DNA of 64,000 bases from Polytrichum commune (GCA_950295325.1 OX485805.1:42494758-42558757), one strand, 5' to 3'. Shown: positions 46,101-60,692, counted from the stretch's first letter. Notes: generated from the letters alone by a model not told the origin. A program made the numbers and translations.

Positions 46101-49100
46101 TGCTTTGGAGGTGGACATCCAATGGAGAGAGAAGGGGAATGAATTATCGAACTGGGTAAGGAATCTGGCCATATTTCTCTGCACTGGTGCATTTAGGAGT
46201 CACTTGTGGCCCTTGTGTGCACAGTATGGTTTATACAGAGTTGTCATATGACAGACCTGGTGGAACTGAGTATGTTAACAAAGACACTGACCACAGTGTA
46301 TAAAGCAGATACGTCAGTGGTATGGGTGACACTTTGTTCATAAAGGTGGAAGTTGTTGCAGGCCATCATATGGTAGCTTAGATTGTATCAATCAACCCTA
46401 TGTTAGGTGTGATCAAGGAAAGTGTGATTTTCATTCTCAGTTTCTACAGGTGTGGAAAGAGATGAAATCCTATGTACCCAAGTCAATTTGGTTAGAGGGA
46501 TACAAAAGTAGTAATCACTGCAGGGAGCTTTGTTTGTAATAAGTAATTGCTTGCAGGCATGATTTTCTTCTGTTGCTCAATGTGGAGGTTCTACTGTGTT
46601 GACAAATACGTCAAATTATTGGCCAGGCTTGGGCTATGGATGCCAATGCCAGGAATGGGGATGACAGGGTCAGCACGCCCAAGTCTGACAGTGGTTCTAC
46701 CTTCACCAGTCCCACTAAATCCGTTGTGTCTGAACCCTCCTTCGACCGTTCTTTTTCATCGGCATCTTCCCGCATCAATACACCTAATATTGACTCATTT
46801 ATTACACCACGAAGGGACTCGCTTGGTATCTCTACAGCTGAATTGACTGTAACTGCTGCAAGTGAGTATTTCTACAAATCTGGTCATCTGCTCTCTGTTA
46901 GGTGCTATTTGAAGAGTTCCACCAGATCTAATGTACCTTTTTTAACCTTCTGTTTTTACTTGTGGGAATTTCTTAAGAGGACATTTTTCTTTGTGTTCCA
47001 GGTGTAAAGCAATTTGGTGCTTCCTTTGATTCTGACTTAGGTCCAAAGAGGACATCAAGCAGTGATTTTCATATAAATGGCGTTGATTTTATGGAAGGCA
47101 GCACAGTGGATGATGATGTTCCAGATTCCCCTCGTTCACCTGGTATGTTACTCTCACAGCTCACAGCAAATCTATTCCTGAGCCAACTATGTAACCCTGT
47201 GGTTGAGCTGGCATTGCGAATGAAGAGTATTGCAGTGATATTCATCTGATAATTTTTTTTTCTGGTGGCTGGCAGTTGTGGTTAGTCAAGGAAGGTCTTA
47301 CAACATTCGGATGGATGATGAAGTATTGGTTAGGTTTTCGCCAAAGAATCCAACTTCCACCTACTTCTTTGGTGACATGGTGCGTGCCTGTATGGAATGG
47401 CATGTCATTTGCAAGCCACATCATGCACAAGTCCCTATTTAACTACTTTCTCATCTCTGTCCCAGTCTCGCACTTTCGCACCTTAAGTTGTGTACCTAGT
47501 TGTCAATTGGCTTTGCCATCACTTCTGTTGTAGACCAGGAGTTGAACTTGACATTCAAAATTGATAAGAATGCCAGTTTTTTGAAGGATTAACACAGAAA
47601 GATATTACTATGCAGGTAGCTGGAACTCTTCAGTTCTTTCATGAGGAGAGATCAAGAAGATGCTTGGAGGCAAGACCCAGTACCCTATTTCTTCTTCTTC
47701 TGTAGCTTCTTAGGATTATTTTTGCTGTTTCTGAAATGGTCAATGAATCTAGGTCATGGTCCGAGACCCAATTAACATGCACATAAACTTTATATTTTCA
47801 TCTTCTCTTTCTGTTCTTCTCTTACGTTATTGATCAAGACTTGGCCATAGAATTTTTTTTTTTTGCATAAGAATGCATTTCATATGTGCTATATATTGTG
47901 TACATTATTTTGCAATTTTCCGGGCAGCTGTGAAAAGGATCTCAACAGTTACACATTGATTCTAAAATAGTAATGGGCAGGTGCAGAACACCATATAGAT
48001 GACTTTGGGCAACTGTGTGATGACGTGACAAGAACTTTTGATCAACATGGCCGTCAGCAAGAATAAAGTGTTTAGTCTGTGGTTGTCTAAATTAAGCTTA
48101 ATGGCTTGAGGGATGCTTGTGCTCCTTCGACTTACTTTTCCTGTAAATCTTTTGCAGGTCACCGCGGTACTAGAAACTCGGGAGGTTTTAAATGCAGCTG
48201 CAGTGCATCCTTCACGGAAAAATTCTTCTACTATAACCAAGGTATGAAGATCTTGCTTGTGATGTTTCTTTAAGTGGCAAATCAGATTCTAGTTTCTTTT
48301 GTTTCAATTCTGGCACTCATGTTACTTGGAAAGGCTGTGCTATATGATGCAGATAGTTATCTAGTGAATAGGTAGAGACAGAACGTGAATTTCAATAGTC
48401 CTTGGAAGAATATGCTATATGAATGACCAGAACTACAAAATCAGGTGTCTTGTCAACAAGACTACTACCAAGCTGATGCAACTTGAATCTGGTCTGATAT
48501 TTTAAAGCTTTAGTGTAATATTTATCTCATTGAAAGCTTGTCATCTCGATTTGTAGAGCTACTGTAATGTTTGGGTTTGCTTTCTTTTTTATGGTTTTGG
48601 TCTATGCAACATTCGTTGCTCAGTCACAGTAACTTTTGGAAAATTATGTATATGTCCATATGGTGCCTGATTTACTTGATTATGCTTGTTAGACTGGTGG
48701 GCTTAGTAGAGGATCTTGTTGTAACCCCAAATCTTGGTACAATTTGTGATGTGGCAGGTTTACTCGGAGTACTTTGAAGTTGTGTGTGATGTTATCAGCA
48801 CACATTTTCTATTTTCTATTCCTCTTGATGGCCCTGCTTCTATTTCCACACCTCTTGTGTCCCTTGAATGGATACTTCGATTTGAGTTTGTGGCTGCCCC
48901 AGCACATGTGAATAGGAGTGACACTGAGAACCTTATGTTGATAGATCTTAGGGACCGGCAAAAGGGTGAGTGGTCCATGCCTCTCATAGTTCACACCACT
49001 CCTCCAAAGAAACCTTTGCCAGAGGTCGAAAAACCTGTGAGGAACTCATGGGCACGCAGTCCGAGGGCTATATACAAGTCTATATTTGAAGAATACCCAG

Positions 49101-49150
49101 AAAAAGGACTTGATGCGGCCTCTCCATCTGGAAGTACTCCAGGTTCGTGA
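43147..49150 (+). CDS. RGP1: RGP1-domain protein, RAB6 GEF complex partner 2 homologue
   Basis: Eleven exons: 43147-43504, 44138-44215, 44503-44657, 45741-45822, 46085-46155, 46627-46861, 47002-47142, 47276-47379, 47616-47669, 48158-48241 and 48758-49150. All phases agree and give 584 residues. The start at 43147 (ACCATGGAG) is preferred over an in-frame ATG at 43135. Landmarks of the family are KATLERKVYRPGDMVVFTID near the N terminus, TYMVRMILPKVLPPTYRGTA across the exon 2/3 junction, IVPPFALEVDIQWREKGNE, and VYSEYFEVVCDVISTHFLFS then LEWILRFEFVA near the end. Between them lies a Ser-rich, probably disordered linker. Rgp1 pairs with Ric1 to activate RAB6/Ypt6 at the Golgi for retrograde traffic. 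The intron after exon 9 has a GC donor (GAG|GCAAGA). The gene looks complete and intact. Confidence 0.9.
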
Positions 49151-50211
49151 TTTGTATTGTGGACAACGATGCGCCTCCTTTTACCTATTTGTGATGAATT
49201 GCAACCATTTATCCAAGAAGCTGCATTAGCTCTGTGGCTACCATTTTCTCCCTTTTGTTTCTGGGTTGTTTTAGTATCCAGAGAGACACACACAGGGACT
49301 AAAATTCTTGTGCAGTTCCTTGTGGGGTTCACTTCTGAAAACGGATGTTCTTAAAAGCGACTTCTGAGTTGGTGTACACTCATACAGAGGGAGGGAAGCT
49401 GAAGTTGCTGCCTATGTAGCACAAACACGTGAGCGTGTGTATTAAGTGCTTTCAGAGTGTACCAGCCTGTACGAAAAATTAATTTCTCACTTCTCCTGAA
49501 AAGTTTTTGCTCACATCATGAGAAATGCTGGAGCCATGGATGTTTCAACTTGTAATTTGTTTCTCTATTGTCTATTTATATCTGTTGTATCTCTGCTTTT
49601 TAATTTTTAGTTTTTATGGCTGCACTCTTTCTCATCCTAGGTTGGGTACCTTTTCAGGAGAATCTCTCTTCACCACAGCATCCTTTGTATGAATTCTGGA
49701 AATCTAACTTTTGCTGTTGCAGTGCTTTTAGGTTGCTGAGCTTACTCAGCAAACATTGATAATTTCTCCACAGCATTACTGGCTTGGCAGCCAGTTTGTG
49801 AACCAATGTCATGGTTGTTGGTCATGTCCATAGTGTCTATCTCAACCTAGACATGGACTCAACATTGATAAAACTGTAAAACATTGTTATAAAACTGCTA
49901 ACAATGTTATGAAATTAGTGTCATTTCCTACAGTTCAAACAAGAGAGTTGCAATTGGCACTTTCTATGTGCATTTTCTTATGTGTAATGATTTCTTTTTA
50001 TGTTGCGTTGTGGTTAATTTGGATAAAGCGTAATATACAGCATATTCCACCTAGGTGTTGATGAAAGTGTCACCAATTGATAATGTAGTTGTGCCAATGC
50101 ATCCATTTCTATAGGATGGAAATGGTGTCTTCAGTAAATTGGGACATGGATGGGTAGAGGTAGGAGCCCCATTCCCGATGCACTTTATTGTTGGATGGAT
50201 GAACTTATATG

Positions 50212-50269
<58 letters not shown>

Positions 50270-51215
50270 GAGCTTGTCATCTGTTAGTGGATGCGCAGGG
50301 CGTTTTCGGTTTCCAATGGAGTTCCCGGTTTTACTGCGAATTGGGGACATTCCATTATGATTAGATCTACATCCTTCAACTTTGGAACCTAACATGTGCT
50401 CAAACAAGAGATAACATTCTCACACTAAAAATTAGATCATGAGAGTTATGAGACCAATTTTGATGGTCCCAGGTTTTCTATGTAATTTACCTAAATCTGA
50501 GGTGAATGTGTTTGTGTAATTAAGTGATGCACTGAAATGGGTAAAAGGTCTTAAGTCATAAAGTTTAAGAGAAGAAAGAGAGAAATTGTTGGTTTATCTG
50601 ACATGACAATTTAGGTCTCTTAATCATCCTCGTTTCATTTCCATAGGGACAAAATTCAAAAAATTGCAATGATGTCTGAGGCAACAAAGATCATGATGCC
50701 AATGTGTGCTGTGGATTTTGTGAGTTGATTGGGTGTTGTTCCATGTCCAACTTATAGCATTGTTCGGAGACTGTTGCACTTAAAACTTGTGCTATTTTGA
50801 AGATTGATAGATCCCAAAGTCAAGTGTTGCAAATTGGATGTGTTTTACCTAGTGTCATTGGGGTGAATTAAGAACAATTCAGTTGGAGGCAATGTAATAA
50901 CCATTTTTTGTGATTAGGTCATGCATACCTATACGACTTCGTGAGTGGAAATGGGTCCACAATTTTCCTCTCTTCAATTATACTTGAACAATATCAATTA
51001 TGTTAATGGCATGTGATTGATGTACATGTTCAAGAAGGGTACAATAGATGGGAATTTTTCTCCTCAACCCTTGTGTGACGATCTTATGCTTTCATCACTT
51101 CATATACTCTTCAATTGGTGTTGATGAATTGCAAGCCCATAGTATAATTGTCACAATGGCACAACAAACTTCATAGTAGAGAACGAGCTTCGCATCTACA
51201 ATTGTGAGTTAAACA
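49151..51215. other. 3' flank of RGP1 and intergenic DNA
   Basis: Contains the presumed RGP1 3' UTR, then AT-rich DNA. A compound (TA)n(GA)n microsatellite lies at about 50211-50272. No gene was recognised. Confidence 0.45.
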
Positions 51216-54200
51216 ATGGCACCCAAAAAAGATGAAAAACGGCCATCGGCCAAAGGTGGAGGGGGAGCTATGGGAGTGACTCCCGCACCACCTCGATACC
51301 CAGAGGGCGAGGTGTGTTTTCTTTCTACAATTTTGATTTTTTTTTTTTTTTTGTGGAAGGACTTATTAATGTGTAAAACTTGTGCTATAATGAGTTGTTA
51401 TCGAAACTCAAGAAATTATAGCTCAAAGCAATTTTGACCAAATCCTCAAATTTATGAAGTATGCTCTATCCAAGTTATCACAATTGTAGTGAACGTAGGG
51501 ATTTGAGCTTTAATGGACTTGATGTTATGTAGATTATGAGAGTATTCATGGAAGTAATGTGATAGCTATACATATTCTTTGATAAGTTAAAGCCGTTTAA
51601 GATTGTGTCCGAGGTTTTAGTTCCTACCACAGTTGGCATTGGCATCAACCATTTACTCAAATTAACTCATGATTAGCTTGCATTGGCATTCTTTGATGAG
51701 GCAGGCTCCGCCTTTACCCGATTGGCCCATCAATTGGTCATGTGTGGGCATGCGCATCGAGACCCTATTAGGGATAGATGCACAAAATTTGGTCAATACA
51801 TTCAATGAAACCATGAGGCCTACAATGAGCATGGCGATTGTTGATGCGATGACCATGGCTACTGAGGCATGTTAACCATATCCAAAATCGTAGATAATAT
51901 GTATAATTTGCAAGGTTCAAGGCTCATATCTACACGCATTTTCTTGATAATGGTTGGTTTAACTTGATGTTTAAATTCAACACTTTGGTTTGTAAACATA
52001 ATTTGTTGGGTTTATACATGTGAAGTCAAAATCTACACATGGGTGATGCATCTCTCATTCACACTAACACTTAGTTGGCGTATTCTCTTTATGACATCAT
52101 GTTCCTGTAAATGCAGGAAATGGCAGTTTACCCACCAACTGAATTGGGGAATATGCTTAAAGAAGCTAAGGTACTTCATACAAGATTTATGTTTGGAATA
52201 TTGGAATTTTCGATGATCCAACAATGCTTGTGTCTTCCTTTCCAACCTAGTGTTTTGCTCGGTGTTTGATCTTGTTTTGGCAACATTCCAAGCCTCATAT
52301 TTGAATGGACAAGTGTTGATATTACATCTTTTTTACATGTATTAATTATCATCATATATGTGTGTCACATATAGGAGTCTGGAGCACCTGATTGGCTAAG
52401 TCCACAGCTCGTAACCGATGTTCTTCATGGTAAATGAATTTCCTAGTTCAATTTGATGTTACTGCAACAAAATCATGATAAAGTTGATTTGCATGGCTTG
52501 ATATGAAAACGTGTTGTCCAAAAAGTATCAATTATTGACATGAGCTTCCATGTGTCTTTTGTCATATGAACATCACATTGTCAATCCCCCATGAGAGGGA
52601 CCCTTGGATGTTCCTCATACCTAATAACACTAAACTATTTGCCACTGTGTTGAGGCTAAATGTTGAAAACTCGACTCATTCATGCCATCTGAAACCATGC
52701 TCATGTTTATACTTGAAAAAAATGTAAGCTTTCCACTATCTTAACAAATGTTGTGTATGACAATGGCCATTATGTGTGAATAGCGAGGTCTTTATTGGAT
52801 AAAGACGATGAACATAGGAAGGAAGAAGAACGACGAACAATGCAAGCTGAGAAATGCAAAAAGGATATAGAGGTTAAACAAATAGCTCTCTCTCCACCTC
52901 CCAACTATGTTTGAATTTTGTCAATGTTTTTAAAATCCACGATGATCACGCTAAGATTTACAAGTGGAAACTTTACAAAAACAAGGAGTTGAAGAAAAGT
53001 GTAAGAAAATTGAGCACGGTGTAACAGGATGCTAAGGTAGTAGAAGCAGAAGCCAAACAAGCGTTTGAAGAATCTTTGTTAAAACTGAAAGAATGTGAAG
53101 ATAAAGTAAGAGAAAAAGAATTAGCTGAGCAAAACGCACCTCCAGTTGCAGCGGCTCCTGTAGAGCCTCCAAAGGGGAAGGCCCCTGCCAAACCGGCAGG
53201 TAGTTTAACAATGTCGCATTCTCCTACCATTACTTAACTTGCATAGAGGACCAAAAAATGATACATTAACCCCTAAGTGTCTAAGAGGTCCAGATCATAC
53301 CTCTTTAAGTAAGAAACAACATATTCGAGCTACATCTTTTCATTTTTGGTTGATCATGTCAGGAGTGAGTCTATCTAAAATGAACTTGTTCTTCAAGTGC
53401 ACAATTTGAATATGGTAAGCACTTCAATGTTGTTGAAGATTTGAGTTCAAATATGCGATTTGGGTGTCCTTGGATGCAAATACGTATGTTGTATTCTGAT
53501 CATCAATATCTAGTGTGAGTAATATTTTAATTTCTCCTTGACATAAGACACTGTATATAATATGGTTTCCAGCATTTAAATATATGGAATACTATTTGTG
53601 AACTTGGTGAAGCTTGTATAGATTGTGTGTACGATTGTATATTGAGAACCCACATCCTTTATGGGTAAAAGCAAAGGATACTAAAATCATTAACCCACCT
53701 AAAACCAACACATAACATTCTTGAGCAACATCTCTCTATTCCCTTTCACCTGATTATGCTTATTTTTTAGGTCTCTCAAAAACTCATGTTTTGGTAAAAC
53801 GTTTCGACTCACTTTTCACATTTTGTTTAAGGAGTGTTTGAATGATATTAGAACCCTTAATTTTGGTGAAATGAAGGGGAGGCGTTTATGGAGATGGTTA
53901 TATAAAGATAAATTTTATGGCAAACTTTTGAAGACAAGTAAAATCAAAAGTTTGACAAGAAGTTCGTTTCTATATCACAGTCTTTTGTTTAAAGTCAATA
54001 TAACGCCTCCCTTCATTTCACAAAAATTAGGGGTTCCAACATCACTTGAACACTCCTCAAACATCAAAGAATGTCAAAAGTGAGGCGAAACTCTCTACCA
54101 AAACATGAGTTTTTGAGAGGCTTTGAGATTACCTTTATTGGCCACCTTGATCACATTCAATTTCGATTCAATGAAACCTAAGCATCTCAAAGGTTTTATT

Positions 54201-57200
54201 TGTGGAAAATAATACCTATAAGATGCTATTCTCCGAATAGTCCGGGTAACCTGAAGAATGTTATGCAACCAAAATCCTACACAACAAAAACACGTTGATC
54301 TTGAAAATGTCTACCACCTTATCACCATGCCCCCTTGATGGATTTAGGTCATTTAAAAATGAAACTTTTATACCATTTATAACTTTTGTGCATGGAATTC
54401 AAATTTAAACGTGTTTTGGTGCATTGAAACCCTCTTTCATTTTCCTAACAAGAATCATCTATGACAATAGTAGATATTTCAAACTCTTAAAGTGATATTT
54501 TTAGCACCATCTATACTTGTTGAAGTTATCATTTCTAGAGGTTGTTGAGGACAAAATGCAAAAAAGTCTTGTAAAATATAGACTTGATCACTTGATTCTT
54601 TGCACAGGTAAAGCACCTCCACCTACACCAGCTGCTTCATTGGAAGATGAGTTGAAGGCACTGCAAGACAAATCAGCGGAACTAAGGACTGCTCTCCAAT
54701 GCTATGAGAAAAAAGTAGGTCCAGGAGTTATTTGTAAAGTCTTGGCATTAAATTCCCATTGAGTTGTCTAAAATGTGAGTTTGAAATCTTATGCATAAAG
54801 TCGTCCAAGTTTTCTTAATGCTTAAACTACCATAATCAAAGAGTGATGTTGGGCTATTTAAAACTGGCTTTCAGCTTGTATTATTGGGATGGGTGGGCCA
54901 AGCTAGCCTTGCATAGACTGATCCGAGTTGGATAGCGGGTCCCATGGACATACGTTATATTAAATCTTAAAGTTCTCTCAAAGTTTTTGGGATGACAAGA
55001 GAAGGTCCCAAAAGTTTCACCCAACTTCCAAAATAGGCTCCGACACACAATGAGCTAGCAAGCCCTTCATAGAAAGTTTTCTCAAAGAAGGATCAAACCC
55101 ATGGTTTCGTCCCTCTTTCAGGGACTTTACGGATAAGCCAATTGTGTTGTGTGCATCTCCGGTAAATTAGCAACCCTGGGTTATGGCAAGTTGTTGGTTC
55201 AAAGGCACACAATGGACCATACTCATGTTGCAGTCAACCATTTTGTAAAGCAAGCCTTGAATAATAAAGGCATTATGTCCGGAAAATTCCCAGCCCTAAG
55301 GTGCAATGGCCTAGAGTTGAGTAATGTTATGATATAATGATCTTAGTGCTGCAGGAAGTCCCCATGATACATAAAATCTCTATTGCTTAAAATGGATGAG
55401 GGAGCATGAGACTTAGTAATGTTGTGAATTTCTCCTAGGCTTTTATAATCACCATATTTGGCAAGACCAATATGACAATTCAAAGAGCACGAACATCTTC
55501 GGTTTGTCATTGAATAAGAAATTCATACGATCTTCAAACGTAATGAGGGAAGTGGCTACGGCCTTGATTCGGATTCGCTCACCATCTTGTACTAATCACT
55601 TGTTTCATAGCCTACGAGAGAACCGGGCTACTCAGAATAAAGTAACCGTTTAAAGACCCATCTCCCTCCATGCAGGTCAAGATCGCCCAATACCATGACG
55701 TAAAGCAAGACGCGGAGCGATGTGATCCTTGCACCACGACTCGCATCTACTGGTGCCTAGGATTAGGCGACACCCCCGAGGCCCTGGCCCAGCAGGCGAT
55801 GGTGAAGCACATTTTCCGGGCCATTCTCCATCTTGCCAAAAAGCCACCCCCACCGCCCCCGCCGCCGGAGGAGGAGGGGGAGGGGCCCCCTCCTCCTCCC
55901 ACCGGCGGTGGAGCGGACCAGCCGGCCGCCGGTGCAAAACCGCCAGGCAAAGTGCCCGAGAAGAAGTTGTTGACGGTTGCACCGGCGGTGCCGGCTGGTG
56001 AGGCGCCGGAACCGACCCCCTTGCCGCCGTTTATAGAACAGTTGATGGCTCTCGCGAAGGCGTCGCGGCCCGATCACCCCGCACGAGGCATCCCGGTCAT
56101 TGACGCGTTGTATGAAGACCCGCCGGTCGAAGCCGCACCGGTAATGTTCCCTTCTTTCGTAAGGTTCTTTTGTATATATGTAGGCATATGTGGAGTATCT
56201 ATGTTGGGAACAAATGGAAGGGTTTAGGAACAAGCGTAAGAATTTGGTGGTTTTTACACTAGAGAACGGTACACTGAATAGGATATTTAGTGTTTGATTA
56301 TATTTAGTATTGTTACCACCCTACCCTGCTCAACACTAATTTTTAATTCTTTGACAATTAATATTAGACATAAATGTGCTGCTACCTTCCCTAATTGTCG
56401 CAACCCGCGCTAGTGCCCCTTAACAATCTTGGTCATTTTTCAATTCTAGCAAGGGTCACGAGCGCTAACCCTTCGCATTCCACCATGCGAATGGTTAGCT
56501 CCCCATATCGCACACCTCTTAGTTCATAGGAGGGGGACCAATCCTCCTTTGCTTAGATGTGGACTTCTATCCATGGAAGTCCAATCTTTAGTTGATCATC
56601 GCGTTGCCGGAGCAACACTACAACAACCTGAATCATACTAGGCAACTATACCCCCATGTTAGGCCAATGCCCGTGGAGGCCGTGCCGTTCAGCCTAGGGT
56701 GGGTTTGGTGGCCATACCGCCTCACATATATAAGCCTTTAGGACTTTGGGCAGGGCCCCTACCCCATTGTCAAGAAACCTTTTGTCTCTCTACAAGGGTT
56801 GGGGCCAAGTAGACATTTTCCCTTAGCTGCTGGGGCTGGAAGCCCCCAACAACTTAAGACCTTTATAACTTCCTTGTATGATCTCTAATGCTCACATGGG
56901 ATCACTCCATCGTCATCTATGGTTCACGTAGATGCTGATGGACTCCTCACTCACCCCATTTGGGCAAGTATTGAGGGGGTTGTGCCTATTCAAATTTTGG
57001 TAGTCCCGGGAACCACTTAGAGGCCTTGGTACAGAGCCCCACTCAAATTGCCATATCTCCTAGCTCACACCTCCGATTGAGATGTTCTTAAGCATTTTAT
57101 AATCCACACACCATTAGCTATGCATAGCTGATGGCCTTACCCTTGTGACTCCTAGTCTTTGTGGGTGGGAGGCGTTCCCAACGCCCGGGGCCCTCTCTCA

Positions 57201-60200
57201 CACTAGGATCACTTGGGCCCTCTCACCAATGGCACCACAAGTCCCGGGTGTCATTCTGGGGTCCCCTTTGTGCCCATGGTGTTTTGGGCACTGCTCATGG
57301 AGAGGTGTGCGACACTACTCCCACATCCCTTATTATATATATTTTTCATATCTTTACTAATACTAAATTCAAACATGTAACTTCCACGTATTACCATATT
57401 TGATATTTAGTGTTTGAATTCACATTTATTGTTACTTACTTTCATAAGGATATTAATATTCAGTGTATGCGTTTTTATTTAGTGTAGTTTGCGAGTGTAG
57501 TTGTCTCGGGCATCTTTGGATCTCTCATCCAAGAATGTCCTCTTCCACTACCCTTCTCCTATACATAATTTCCTTAGCTTGCACATCTTCTTTACTTTCT
57601 ATCAATACTTTGTAGAGTGCACCTTCCAAAGGATGGCATAACTCCTTACTTTGCATCATGGATACCCGTGATCCTCTTCAAGGGTAGGAGTTGACATTCA
57701 CGTCGGTGCATGAACATTGATTTTTTTTTGGGGTTAGTTTAATTTAATTTTATAAACCTTATTCACATCAAGTTGTAAACTAAAATTTTAGATTAAGGTG
57801 AACCTGTTGAGAATTTTACATGTATCATGCATGCTATGTTCAAGAGAAAGTCCCTCTGATTTCTAGGATTTACATAACATGTTGGCCTTTGCTGATTAAT
57901 GTTTGTATTACCATCTAGGGGGCAAGTTCAACGCTTCAGGTCATGTCATTTTTTGATTTACTCTTGTGCCACATCAACTTTACTACATGATTTGATCAAT
58001 AGGTTTTAGATTTATTATTTTCAAGTTTTAGAGTAATATAGTATTGATTTTGAAGTATTTAGTTCCACTTCGAGGGGACAATGAGTGTTGGAACAGTCAT
58101 CTACATTTAGTCCTCAACAATTAGGGTCAATATCAAAACTAGATGCTTTTATTTTTTCATTATAATTTGATTGCCTCGTCCATGTACTAGGATACAAGAA
58201 ACACATGTAACATATTGTAATCATAGACAATCATGTTATTCTAGGCTGAAGTGGCACCGCCACCTGCCGCTGCACCACCTGCTAAGGGCAAGCCACCCGC
58301 TGCAACACCCAAGGGGGCTCCAGCAGCAACCGGTTTACCATATGGCCAACTAGCAAAGGCAGTTGCGGAAGCCACATTATGTTTGTTGGAACAAATCAAA
58401 GCCTTTGATGCACTCGCGGCAAGTGTAACAGAAGCTTGTAACATTCCAGATGCTATACCTTCAAAGGTGAGTCCCCATTGTTAGTTTGCAAACATATTCG
58501 ACATTATAAACCACATTGATGACGTATCATTGGAAGTTGCATCTTTGAATTGAAAACAAATGAGGGTACTTTTAGATTGTACTTCGAATCATGTAAGAAT
58601 AGATAATGAAGGATGTTTTGACATCATCTCAAAATGCAAGTGACCAACGTTTAAAGTTGAGTTAGTGTTGATACATACCCTTCAAAGTTTAATCACTTAT
58701 TTTAGTTCTATCTCCACATTTAACCAATGATATATTCAGCATTGTTTCAATTCACAAGTCAACATTTCGGGTCTTGCAACTATAAAATATAGAAACAAAA
58801 AATTTAAGATCACAACCCTAGTTGATAGGCATGATACCAATGCAACAGTTTGATGTGATGAGATTGATTTGCAATTAGTGTTAGTATATGAATTAGAGGT
58901 TTGCAATGATCGTTGGCAATAAATTACTAGCAAACTGATAAATGCTCGTGTGAACTTCTAGGATGTTGGCATGGCATATTACAAGGCGCTATTGAATGAA
59001 GTTCCGGTCGATCTAGTGAGCATTCCGGTGCTTCTCCATTGCATGATCGAGCAAGTGTCCGTTTATGATTGCCCGATCGAGGATTTGGAAGCGCTAGAAG
59101 TCGCGAAAGCTAACAAAAGATTGGCCGCGGGGCTTGATAGCTCCTTCCAACGGCTTGGTCATGGCCTCTCGTGTCTGCGCAAGCAGTCCGATTTCCTCAT
59201 GGATTTGATTGAGAAGATCGAATCGGAGCATGAGACCGAGGAGCTCCGGAAAAAACTCGAAGAAGAAGCCGCGGCAGCTGCGGAAGAAGAAGCAAGGTTA
59301 GCCGCGGAAGGAGGTGAAAACAAAAGAAAATCAACTTTGTCAAATAAACAAGTGCCAGTAGAACTTGCTTCGAATCTCCCGGACGGCGGGGGTGGAACCA
59401 AGAACTTGTCGGCGGTGGTTGCAGGGTCGCTAATTGCAGGCGCTGATAAGAAGAAGTCATCTCTGCAAAGAGAGTCGACCTTGGTAAGCTCAAGAACTCA
59501 TGAACTCAAGGTAATAACTCCAAAGTTATTTGTAGTGTCCTTGACTAGAATTAACATCCTTAAAGTCTCTCAAAAACTCATGGTTTGGTAGGAAATTTTG
59601 GCCCAATTTTGACGTTTTGTAACGCTTAAGGAGTGTTGAAGTAGTGTCAGAACCCACAATTTTAGTGTAGTGAATCGGTGGTGTGGGACTTTGGCCAACA
59701 ACTGGCTATATCAAAATGAGCTCATCAAGAAAATTTAAGGACACCGTTTTAGGTGAATTCAGAAGTTTGCCATGAAACTCGTTTTATGTAGGCCGTCTTA
59801 TGGCCAAAGTCATTCATACCCCTTTTCATTTCACTAAACTTTGGGGTTCCGACACAGCTTGAACACTCATATATTATACAGGGCGTCAAAAATGGACCAA
59901 GAGTCCCTACCACACCATGAGTTTTTGAGAGACTTTAGAAATAACCCTGATTGTAACAATGTTCTGGAGCAGATTATTCACAATATGTTACTACAAACAT
60001 GCTAAAGGTAAAAAAAATTGTTGAGGGAGAGGTGAGATTGTAAAGAGAAAATATCAACATGATTTATTACATTATACAAAACGTGTGTTGTACGTTTGTA
60101 TAATAACAGAAGAGCATCTGGAATTCTACTCCAACAGCCTCTAGATCAAGACCCGTGCGGTTGTAACAGTTTTTTGTATTATTACACAGAGTGTTTGTAA

Positions 60201-60660
60201 ATTTGAACTGATTTTCCCATTGACGGATTCGTTTCGGTTTCACTAGCCGTCCACAGTGATGATCTCAAGTTCATAAAATGGTGTCGAATCCATAGGAAAG
60301 TGCTCTAACATTATGGTAGTCATAAAGGGATCAATCTCATGAGTTGCTGCCCCGGGCTCGCTCGATCTGATGCAGAAATCGTCGAGCTTGCAAGCGCCGG
60401 AGGCAGATCACGAGAGCAGTCAGTCTAGTAGCAAAGCTTCGGAGCACTCTTCAACACGGACGTTGGAAGGGGAGGAGCACTTGCATGTGGCACACGAATT
60501 CAGCCGCGTCGGACGCCTCGAGGACATCCAACAAGTGCCTCTCGAGTTCTTGGATTCCGTCGACGTTCTCAAAGTGGAGAAACATATGTTGTCTCTACTC
60601 GGCTATCCAGGTGCAACGTTGGTGCACATGCGTTATGAATTGGCTAAATTTGTAGGCATC

Positions 60661-60692
<32 letters not shown>

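Noticed and set aside
53823-54083. 86-codon frame in SPAG17 intron 6 as an exon
   Set aside because: It lies within the arms of a MITE whose relative occurs in another intron.
55677-56233. Long minus-strand frames opposite SPAG17 exon 8
   Set aside because: GC-rich coding DNA commonly leaves the opposite strand open; the plus-strand exon has matching splice sites and phase.
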